Below, piece after piece: positions 1 through 7,400 of a DNA stretch of 64,000 nt; the stretch's first letter is position 1; each line of letters opens with the position of its first letter. The stretch is from positions 1 to 64,000 of the forward strand of contig NZ_BONF01000055.1 in assembly GCF_016862575.1 (NCBI RefSeq). The letters are read 5' to 3'. This stretch comes from Catellatospora bangladeshensis. GTDB lineage: Bacteria > Actinomycetota > Actinomycetes > Mycobacteriales > Micromonosporaceae. The notes beneath the pieces are model-generated. The model saw only the letters and a list, made by a program, of their open reading frames with translations. It did no database searches and was not told the origin of the DNA. The position numbers and the translations under genes were made by a program.

Positions 1-57
1 GCACCAACCAACCCGAAGCTCGCCACCACGGCCGCGCGTACCCTCGACACTCGCTAG
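1..57 (+). CDS. possible 3' end of a gene entering from the left
   Basis: Frame 1 is open from the window edge for 18 codons and stops at TAG (55-57), reading APTNPKLATTAARTLDTR. The composition is protein-like but the stretch is too short to identify. It could equally be chance in GC-rich DNA. Confidence 0.25.
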   Translation, partial: APTNPKLATTAARTLDTR

Positions 58-115
58 CCCAGCGCGGTGAGCCCGCGAGGCCCGAGACTACGGGCACCGC
101 AAGGACCACGGACGG

Positions 116-391
116 ATGCGGATGACGGTTATCGAGGCTGACCTGTTCACGGACGCAGGCAACAACGCCGTCGTGCGCCTGCCGCACCGCGCGTTTCCCG
201 GCATTCTCATCCAAGGCGACACGTTCGCAAACCTGCGCGTTCAGCTCGCCGAGGCGGCGTCGCTGCTGAGCGAGTCACCGGCAAGCTCCGACGCTCTCGG
301 CCAGCTTCAGTCTGTGATCAACGACTTCGACGAGATCCTGCACCGGTACGAACAGGCACTCGCCTCGCGCGGACTTCGCCGCCCGTACTGA
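116..391 (+). CDS. small DUF6959-like protein
   Basis: A 91-residue soluble protein with no signal peptide or membrane segment. The N-terminal pattern (EADLFTDAGNNAVVRLPHR...FPGILIQGDTF) and the C-terminal ending (LHRYEQALASRGLRRPY) match my memory of the DUF6959 family of actinobacterial proteins of about 90 residues, whose function is unknown. The second half is predicted helical. Two ATG codons (116 and 122) compete; an AAGGA lies a little far upstream, so either is possible. It stands alone. The family call is from recognition, not from a search. Confidence 0.75.
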   Translation: MRMTVIEADLFTDAGNNAVVRLPHRAFPGILIQGDTFANLRVQLAEAASLLSESPASSDALGQLQSVINDFDEILHRYEQALASRGLRRPY

Positions 392-518
392 AGCGCTCCT
401 TCCTACCTCCCTAGCACCTCGCCGGCGTGGTCGGACGTCTGCAGTTGCCCATTTACTCAGCATGGCTGCGGATGCGCGGCCGGGGTGATTCACGGCGTGG
501 CCTGGGTGGCTGCCGGGG

Positions 519-742
519 TCAGACGATCCCCGGATCGACCAGCACCTGCTCGGCGGGCTCGTCCCGCGAGCCGTCGTCGATGCGGAGCAGCGCGGCCAGT
601 TCGGCCAGGGCGGTCCGGAGAGCGACCTCGGCCGGGTCGGCGTGCTCGACGGCCGTCCATGTCACGGCAGCCGCGGCCACGACTACGCGACTGAAAGCAT
701 CTCCAGCTGCTGGTGGCGAACATGTTGTTCCTGATCGCTCAT
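519..742 (-). pseudogene. possible frameshifted small gene
   Basis: On the minus strand an ATG at 742 starts MSDQEQHVRHQQLEMLS and soon meets TAG. In the neighbouring frame a protein-like tail, beginning VVVAAAAVTWTAVEHADPAE and ending EPAEQVLVDPGIV before TGA (521-519), continues from the same point. One inserted or deleted base near 690 would join them into a protein of about 74 residues. The tail alone could instead start at a GTG. No family is recognised and no clear ribosome binding site is seen, so this is tentative. Confidence 0.3.
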
Positions 743-1078
743 GGTCGGCGATCTTGCCAGTGCGGTATCGCGCTGTCTACACCCGCCGACCGACGGGCCG
801 GCCATGAGCGTAGGGCCAACCGTGGCCGTTCCCAGACGCCACACGTGGCCACCGACATGACCATGCGTTCGACGCCTGGGCGGCGGTCGGCGAGTCCTTG
901 AACGGACAGGCCCAAGAACCCGGTCGAGCTGCTCGCCTGCGAGGGCCGGCCTCGGGATACGCGGTGGAAGCCTAGGTTCATGATCGGGCACACTGTCCGC
1001 CGTGGCAGAGACACGTCATCCGATCGGAGCCGTTCGGGTCGGCCTGTCCCTGTGGTCATGGTGAGAGGGCGTGTGGTC
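743..1078. other. intergenic stretch, nothing recognised
   Basis: I see no convincing gene, hairpin or repeat here. Open frames on both strands have arginine/proline-rich translations typical of non-coding frames in GC-rich DNA. The end holds the ribosome binding site GAGAGGG (1063-1069) for the next gene. Confidence 0.4.
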
Positions 1079-1549
1079 GTGGAACTGGCCATCCTGGTCG
1101 GGTTGCAGGCGTCAGGCAAGAGCACGTTCTGCCGGCAGACGCTGGCGGCCAGCCATGTCGTGGTGAGCAAGGACGCCTTCCCCAACGCGCGCCACCGTCA
1201 GCGCCGACAGATGCGGCTGGTCGGCGAGGCCCTGGGCGCCGGACGCAGCGTTGTCGTGGACAACACCAACCCGTCCCCGCAGGAGTGGCAGCCATTGATC
1301 GAGGCCGCGTGCCGGTCTGGCGCGACGGTGGTCGGATACTGGTTTCCGCCGGACCGGGCGGCGGCGTCGGCCCGCAACGCCGCTCGCGACGAGCGCACCC
1401 GCGTCCCGGACGTCGGGCTGTACGCGACCCTCAAGCGACTGCGCCAGCCCCGCCTGGCAGACGGGTTCGATCAGCTCTTCACGGTCAGGTTCGACGGCGT
1501 CGGCGGTTTCTGCGTCGACGCCATGCTCCAGGAGGACCACGTCAGGTGA
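1079..1549 (+). CDS. P-loop kinase, polynucleotide-kinase-like
   Basis: A 156-residue AAA/P-loop ATPase. The protein opens directly with a beta strand and Walker A motif (GLQASGKST, residues 7-15), then a SKD segment, a VVVDNTN strand typical of the second switch of this kinase family, and an arginine-rich lid (RNAARDERTRVPD). Family members phosphorylate 5'-OH ends of nucleic acids or related small substrates. I chose GTG at 1079 because GAGAGGG lies nine bases upstream and the family starts MELxxLVGLQASGKST; ATG 1058 and GTG 1073 are alternatives. Its stop overlaps the start of the Thg1-like gene (GTGA), so the two are co-translated and probably act together in RNA end repair. Confidence 0.8.
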   Translation: MELAILVGLQASGKSTFCRQTLAASHVVVSKDAFPNARHRQRRQMRLVGEALGAGRSVVVDNTNPSPQEWQPLIEAACRSGATVVGYWFPPDRAAASARNAARDERTRVPDVGLYATLKRLRQPRLADGFDQLFTVRFDGVGGFCVDAMLQEDHVR

Positions 1550-2313
1550 ACGCCGACGAATTCGAGGCCGTCCAACGCGCCCGCGAGTACTTCCACGGGC
1601 TGACCGTGCTGCCCGGCGCCTGGACGGTGCTGCGGCTGGACGGCCGGAGCTTCTCCCGCTTCACCGAACAGCGCTTCGACAAGCCGTTCGATCCCCGATT
1701 CTCCGAACTGATGGTCACGACTGCTCAGACCTTGATGACCGAACTGGGCGCCCGGTACGCCTTCACGGAAAGCGACGAGATCTCCGTGCTGCTACACCCC
1801 GGCTTCGACCTGTTCGGCCGCAGTGTGGAGAAACTCGTCTCGATCTCGGCCGGCATCGCCAGCGCCGCGTTCACCCACGCCTTCGGCGAACCGGCTCACT
1901 TCGACTCTCGCCTATGGCTCGGCATCACCGTCGGCGACGTGGTCGACTATTTCTCCTGGCGGCAGGCCGACGCCGCCCGCTGCGCGCTCAACGGGTGGTG
2001 CTACTGGACGCTGCGCAACGCCGGTCAGTCCCGCCAGGAGGCCACCCGCGTGCTGGACGGAACCAGCACCGCAGACAAGAACGAGCTGCTGTTTCGCCAC
2101 GGGATCAACTTCAACGATCTGCCCGCCTGGCAGCGCCGCGGCATCGGAATGTGGTGGGAGGTCTACGACCACCCTGGCTACGACCCTGTCCGCCGCACCG
2201 AGGTCACAGCCGCGCGCCGGCGGATCGCCGTCGAACGCGAACTCCCCATGAAGGACGCCTACCGCAGCCTCATCGAGCAGGTCGCCACCGCTCCGGCTCC
2301 CACCCGCCGGTGA
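1546..2313 (+). CDS. Thg1-like (tRNA-His guanylyltransferase family) protein
   Basis: A 255-residue protein, normal length for the family. Thg1-like proteins add nucleotides 3' to 5', to tRNA-His or to 5'-truncated RNAs. Visible hallmarks: RLDGRSFSRFT near residue 27 with the first catalytic Asp, ESDEIS near residue 68 supplying the second metal-binding Asp/Glu, and the HGINFNDLPAWQRRG segment found in bacterial and archaeal family members instead of the eukaryotic HINNLYN. It starts at GTG overlapping the kinase stop by four bases. In most bacteria G-1 of tRNA-His is genome-encoded, so I infer a repair role rather than essential G-1 addition. The gene ends next to a transposase relic. Confidence 0.88.
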   Translation: MNADEFEAVQRAREYFHGLTVLPGAWTVLRLDGRSFSRFTEQRFDKPFDPRFSELMVTTAQTLMTELGARYAFTESDEISVLLHPGFDLFGRSVEKLVSISAGIASAAFTHAFGEPAHFDSRLWLGITVGDVVDYFSWRQADAARCALNGWCYWTLRNAGQSRQEATRVLDGTSTADKNELLFRHGINFNDLPAWQRRGIGMWWEVYDHPGYDPVRRTEVTAARRRIAVERELPMKDAYRSLIEQVATAPAPTRR

Positions 2314-2408
2314 ACGTTGCACGCTGCTGGTACATGAACTCTCTCTTGTCGTAGCGCGTGGCCAGGGCCGGAGCTGCTTTACGCTTGCTGAGCGCACGAC
2401 GTTGCACT
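2313..2408 (-). pseudogene. C-terminal relic of an IS5-type transposase
   Basis: Reading the minus strand from about 2408 gives a short stretch containing KAAPALATRYDKREFMYQ. The (L/I)ATRYDK motif followed by a YxxA/YQ segment is the usual C-terminal end of IS5-family DDE transposases. No upstream catalytic domain and no inverted terminal repeat are seen, so only a fragment remains. Confidence 0.45.
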
Positions 2409-2506
2409 GTCTGCACAGCTCGCGGAAACGGCCGGTAAGCGTCAACTGCGGCTGCCCCCTTCCACTCGCACGGTGGCCCGGTCCCCTTCTCCCAGAGGCC
2501 GCAGCC

Positions 2507-2538
2507 TTGACATCCCGCTTATGAAAGTCCTAGCTTTC
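2507..2538 (+). promoter_or_regulatory. promoter and operator of the ArsR gene, leaderless
   Basis: TTGACA (2507-2512) is followed after 17 bases by CTAGCT (2530-2535). An inverted repeat GAAAG-6-CTTTC (2523-2538) covers the -10. The GTG start lies eight bases after the -10, so the transcript is probably leaderless. The operator position fits autorepression by the downstream ArsR protein. Confidence 0.55.
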
Positions 2539-2542
2539 GTTA

Positions 2543-2866
2543 GTGGGTACTTTCAAAGCACATGAGGGTTGGGAGGCTTTGGGTGATCCCAGCCGCTTCG
2601 CCATCGTGCAGTGCCTGGCCGAGCGGCCACGAGACGTCGGGGAGCTGGCCGGCCAGCTACCCATCACCCGGCAGGCCGTTTCGCAGCATCTGCGGGTGCT
2701 CAAGGAGGCCGGGCTCGTCTCAGCGGAGCCGGTCGGCACGCGCCGGATCTACCGGCTCAATCCGGTCGGGGTGGCTGCCCTGAGAGATCAGCTCGACACG
2801 TTCTGGCGCCGTGCGCTGGACGGCTTCCAGAACACCGTCGAAGACAAACCAGAGGAGAAGTCATGA
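2543..2866 (+). CDS. ArsR-family transcriptional regulator
   Basis: A 107-residue winged-helix protein. The core runs EALGDPSRFAIVQCLAERPRDVGELAGQL, then a recognition helix TRQAVSQHLRVLKEAGLV and a wing with RRIYRLNP. No ArsR metal-binding CxC motif is present in helix 3, so the signal is unlikely to be arsenic; this subgroup usually controls a neighbouring SRPBCC/AHSA1 gene. It starts at GTG 2543 with no ribosome binding site, consistent with a leaderless mRNA. Its stop overlaps the next ATG (ATGA, 2863-2866), so the pair is coupled. Confidence 0.88.
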   Translation: MGTFKAHEGWEALGDPSRFAIVQCLAERPRDVGELAGQLPITRQAVSQHLRVLKEAGLVSAEPVGTRRIYRLNPVGVAALRDQLDTFWRRALDGFQNTVEDKPEEKS

Positions 2867-3342
2867 CACAGCCAGGTTCTGCGGTGGTGCGTCGCCACGT
2901 CGTGGTCGACGCCTCGATCGAGAAAGCGTTCAGCGTGTTCACCGACCGGTTCGGCGACTTCAAACCACGAGAGCACAGCCTGCTGGGCGCGCCGATCGTC
3001 GAGACCGTGTTCGAACCCCGAGTGGGCGGGAACATCGTCGACCGCGCCGAAGACGGCAGTGAATGCCGCTGGGCGCGCATCCTCGCCTACGACCCGCCGC
3101 ACCGGGTCGTGTTCAGCTGGGACATCGGCCCCACCTGGCAGGTCGAACCCGATCCCGCACTCACCAGCGAAGTCGAGGTGACCTTCACCGCCGAGACCGC
3201 GGACCGGACCCGCGTCGACCTCGAACACCGCAACATCGACCGGCACGGCCCAGGGTGGGAGTCGCTCCGCGACGGCGTCGAGCACGAGGAGGGCTGGCCG
3301 CTGTACCTGGACCGGTACACCGCATTGTTCGACAAGGCATAA
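2863..3342 (+). CDS. SRPBCC / AHSA1-type protein
   Basis: A 159-residue protein with the START-like SRPBCC fold: N-terminal strand RRHVVVDASIEKAFSVFTDRFGDF, central strands ECRWARILAYDPPHRVVFSWDI, and the terminal helix GWPLYLDRYTALFD. Members bind hydrophobic ligands or act as co-chaperone-like domains; the ligand here is unknown. It is the second gene of the ArsR unit with an ATGA overlap and AGAGGAGAAG upstream. The ArsR-AHSA1 pairing is common in actinobacteria and suggests ligand-linked self-regulation. Confidence 0.85.
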   Translation: MTQPGSAVVRRHVVVDASIEKAFSVFTDRFGDFKPREHSLLGAPIVETVFEPRVGGNIVDRAEDGSECRWARILAYDPPHRVVFSWDIGPTWQVEPDPALTSEVEVTFTAETADRTRVDLEHRNIDRHGPGWESLRDGVEHEEGWPLYLDRYTALFDKA

Positions 3343-3419
3343 GCCCCGGCAGCGGACGAACGCCCGCGATGGTGGCGCGGCCGGGACTCCTGACCGCGCC
3401 AACGATCCGGAACCTCTTG

Positions 3420-3453
3420 GCCACTGGCTGCACCACGCGGTGCGGCCAGTGGC
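3420..3453. terminator. hairpin terminator after the ArsR unit
   Basis: GCCACTGG pairs with CCAGTGGC and, inside, GCACC pairs with GGTGC around the loop ACGC. The structure is long and nearly perfect without a T-run, as is usual in actinomycetes. The rest of the gap to 3719 holds no recognisable gene. Confidence 0.6.
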
Positions 3454-3719
3454 TTCTGGCCCGCCGGCCCTGGCACGCTCCACTTGTCATGCGCGGGAGA
3501 GCGCCTCGACGACCGGCTCGACACGACCGCAGGCGATCGCGGCGACGCTGATCCCACCGACCCGCGCCGACCTCTGACCAAAGGCGAATCAGCTTCAGCC
3601 GACCACGGCGTCGGCGTAACCGCCGTTTCCGGTTGCCGACACCCGCCCAATGACGCAAAAAGGACATCTGATGCGGCAAACGGGTTACGATGCGTGTTGT
3701 CGATCAACGGGGGCGCATC

Positions 3720-4139
3720 ATGGGTTCGACAAGACGAACATTGCTGACCGGTGTGGGCGCGGCAGCCGCAGGGGGCCTGGCAGGCGCGAACTCCGCCGCC
3801 GCAGCGGGTTCAGCCGCAACTGCGGCCGATCCCGTCACACCCGCGGCCGATCCCGTCGCGCTCGGGCCGGCCGCCGACATCCCGGTCGGCGGGGGCAAGG
3901 TCTACGGCACCGCGATGGTCGTGGTCACCCAGCCCTCCGCAGGTGACTTCAAGGCGTTCACCTCCATCTGCACACATTGGGGCTGCCAGGTCGCCGCCGT
4001 GGAGAACGACCAGATCATCTGCCGCTGCCACGGCAGCCGCTTCTCGGCGACCGACGGCTCTGTCCTCGCGGGCCCGGCCACGCTGCCGCTCGGCTCGACA
4101 GCCGTGGCCGTCAAGGACGGGCAGATCATCCTCGGCTGA
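3720..4139 (+). CDS. exported Rieske [2Fe-2S] protein
   Basis: A 139-residue protein. It begins with a TAT-type signal (MGSTRRTLLTGVGAAAAGGLAGA) followed by an Ala/Pro-rich linker, then a Rieske domain with both cluster motifs: CTHWGC (Cys and His) and CRCHGS (Cys and His), and the closing segment LPLGSTAVAVKDGQIILG. Such small stand-alone proteins carry electrons outside the membrane; the partner is not encoded here. I start at ATG 3720 because GGGGGC lies six bases upstream and the twin-arginine motif then sits at the N-terminus. A frame extends upstream to 3690 but without better signals. Confidence 0.85.
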   Translation: MGSTRRTLLTGVGAAAAGGLAGANSAAAAGSAATAADPVTPAADPVALGPAADIPVGGGKVYGTAMVVVTQPSAGDFKAFTSICTHWGCQVAAVENDQIICRCHGSRFSATDGSVLAGPATLPLGSTAVAVKDGQIILG

Positions 4140-4161
4140 GCACGCCACTCCACCGGCGTGC
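4140..4161. terminator. short hairpin after the Rieske gene
   Basis: GCACGCC and GGCGTGC form a perfect 7-bp stem with an 8-base loop, starting right after the stop codon. The remaining bases to 4422 contain no recognised gene. Confidence 0.45.
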
Positions 4162-4422
4162 GAGCAACCGGTGCGCGGTATGCGTGCTGTCCATCGGCTG
4201 GGCACAATGGCGCCGCGATCCGCCGCTGACCGGCCAATACGGAGCCTGCTCAGATGTGGTTGGAGGGTGGCGGCTGGGACCGGGCTGAGGCGCCGCAGAC
4301 GCCCGGTGAAGGCAGCCGTTCGGCGAGGCGAGCCGCGAGCCGTCGTCTGAGGGCGTGGCCCGGCCTGGCAGAACGGCGACACCGACCACGATGCCGGCCG
4401 AGCCGGGTGGCAATGGACGGAG

Positions 4423-7400
4423 ATGGTGGTGGCGACTTCCAGCGACGTACCGGGTTCGGGGCGAGCCGGCGCTGTCGCGCAGGTCCTCGGCGCCGAAGGC
4501 GAGGTGGCCGGGGCCGGATTCCTGGTCGGCCCCGGCCTGCTGGTCACCTGCGCGCATGTGGTGGTGGCTGCCGGGGGCGGCCCGGATGGCCGGCTGTGGC
4601 TGGCCTTCCCCCATCTGGACGGTGCGCCGCGGGTGGCCGGGCAGGTGCTGGCCTCGTCATGGCGGGAGCCGGAGGCCGAGGATGTCGCGCTGGTGCAGCT
4701 GGACAGCGTGCCACCGGACGCCTCGGTGCCGGGACTGGGATCCGCGGCGGGGTGCCGGGGGCGCCGGGTCTGCTCGTTCGGGTTCCCCGCCCAGGCCCCT
4801 CCCGGCGGCCACTTCGGCTCCGGGGTGGTCTGTGACCTGCTTTCCGCCCCGGGTGCCGGTGAGCTCCTGCAGCTGACCGACGCCAACGACCTGACGACCG
4901 GCTTCAGCGGTGGGCCGGTGTTCGATGAGGTCACCGGTCTGGTGATCGGAATGATCACCTCGATCAGCCGGGCGGATGCCCACCTGCGGGGCACGGGCAT
5001 CGCCTATGCCACACCGACCCAGACCCTGCGACGGGTATGGCCCGAACTGGCCGAGCAGGAGGTCTGCCCCTACCGGGGTCTGGAGCCGTTCACCGCCGAG
5101 CACACCGGTTGGTTCCACGGCCGGACGAGCGCGGTGGAGCACGTGCTGGACGCGCTGGCCGGGACGCGGCGCGCGCTGCTGCTGCTCGGGCCCTCCGGTG
5201 CGGGCAAGTCGTCGCTGATGCAAGCCGGCGTGCTGCCCGCCCTGGCCACCGGTGCGCTGCCCGGCAGCGACCGGTGGATACCCGTGCTGGCCCGCCCGGG
5301 GCAGGACCTGCCGGCCGGACTCGAACGCGCCGGGCTGCCGGGGGCCGAGGACGGGTCGATCGCCGCGGCGGTCGAGCGCAGGCTGGCCGACGAGCCGGCC
5401 GGTGCGCGCCTGCTGCTGATCATCGACCAGTTCGAGGAGCTGCTGACCGCACCGGCCGCCGGGGACGCCGCCGCGTCTCGCGACGTGCTTGACCAGCTCC
5501 TGGCGGCGCTCGACTCGACCGCCCCGCTGAGCCTGGTGCTGGTGATGCGCGACGACTTCTACCCGCAGCTGGCCGCACAGGCGCCGGAGCTGCTGCAGGC
5601 GCTGACACCGGGCCTGGTCAACGTGCCGGCCACGCTGAGCACTCAGGATCTGCACGACATCGTCACCAAACCGGCGGCGGCGGTGGGACTGCGCTGCCAG
5701 GACGGGCTCGTGGAACGCATCATCACCGACATGCTGGCCGCAGGCCCCGACGCCTCCGGCCACCACGCGCCGATCACCATGCTGCCGCTGCTGGAACTTA
5801 CGCTGCAGCAGCTGTGGCAGCGCCGGCACGACGGTTACCTGACCCATGACGCATACCAGCGCATCGGCGGCGTCACCGGCAGCCTGGCCACCTGGTGCGA
5901 CACCGCGATCAACCAGCTGAGCCCGGCGCAGCGGCCTGCTGCGCAGCGGATCCTCACCGCGCTGGTCCGCCCGGCCGACGAAGCCCACCACATCCCCGGC
6001 GTCCGGCAGCAGTGCACCCTGGACGTGCTACGCGAACTGGCCGACGCGGACGACCCCGCCTCCGCCGACCGGACCGCCAACCAGGCAGACGAGGTGCTGG
6101 CCATTCTGACCAGCCAGCGGATCGTCACCACCCACGCCGTCCCCGCCACGGGGCAGCCCCTCGACGCCCCCGCGCTCCCGGTCGCCGAACTGGTCCATGA
6201 CACCCTGATCCGCGACTGGCACACCCTCCGCGACTGGGTCAGCAAGGACCACGACTTCCACGACTGGCTGCGCCGCGTCGACGAGAAGCGCATCCGCTGG
6301 GCGCACCGCCAGCAGCCCGACGACCTGTTACACGGCACCGACCTGGCTGAAGGCCTCGACTGGTCCAAGCAGCGCCACCTGCCCCGCGACATCGGGGTCT
6401 TCCTGACGGCGAGCCATCAACGCCAGCAGGCCGGACACCGGCGTGCCAGGCGCCTGAACGTCATCCTGGCCAGCCTGCTCATCGTCACCCTCACCACCAC
6501 CGGAGTGGCCGGGTGGCTGCGGCAGACCGCGGTCGCCGCAAAACAGGCCGCTGTCGCCGCGAAGCAGGCCGCGGACGGCGCGAAGCGCGAGGCTCAGTCC
6601 CGCCAGCTCGCCGCACAATCCACCACGCTCATCGACGCCAACTCCGATCTGGCCTCGCTGCTGGCCGTGCTGGCCTACCGGACCAATCCCACCACGGAAG
6701 CCATCGCCAGCCTGTACGGCGCCGCAGCGCTGCCTCTCCGGCGCCGCTTGAGCCATAGCAGCAGCGTGTGGTCGGTGGCATTCAGCCCGGACCAGAACAC
6801 CCTGGCCACCGGCAGTGCCGACCGCACGGTGCGGCTGTGGGACCCGGCCACCGGGCAGGCCCGCATCACCCTGACCGGCCACACCGGCGGGGTGCTGTCG
6901 GTGGCGTTCAGCCCGGACGGGCGCACCCTGGCCACGGCCAGCGACGACAAGACGGTGCGGCTGTGGGATGTGGCAACCCGGCGACCCCGCGCCACACTGA
7001 CCGGCCATACCGGCGGGGTGCTGTCGGTGGCGTTCAGCCGGGACGGGCGCACCCTGGCCACGGCGAGCGACGACAAGACGGTGCGGCTGTGGGACCCGGC
7101 CACCGGGAAGATCCGCATGACCCTGAACGGCCATACCAGCGACGTGCTGTCGGTGGCGTTCAGCCCCGACGGGCGCACCCTGGCCACGGCCGGCGACGAC
7201 AAGACCGTGCGGCTGTGGGACCCCGCCACCGGGCAGAACCGCCGCGCCCCACTGACCGGCCACAGCGGTCGCGTGTGGTCAGTGGCGTTCAGCCCCGACG
7301 GGCAGACCCTGGCCACCGGAAGCGGTGACCACACGGTGCGGCTGTGGAACCTGGCTGCCGGGCAGACCCGTGCCACCCTGACCGGCCACACCAGCGAGGT

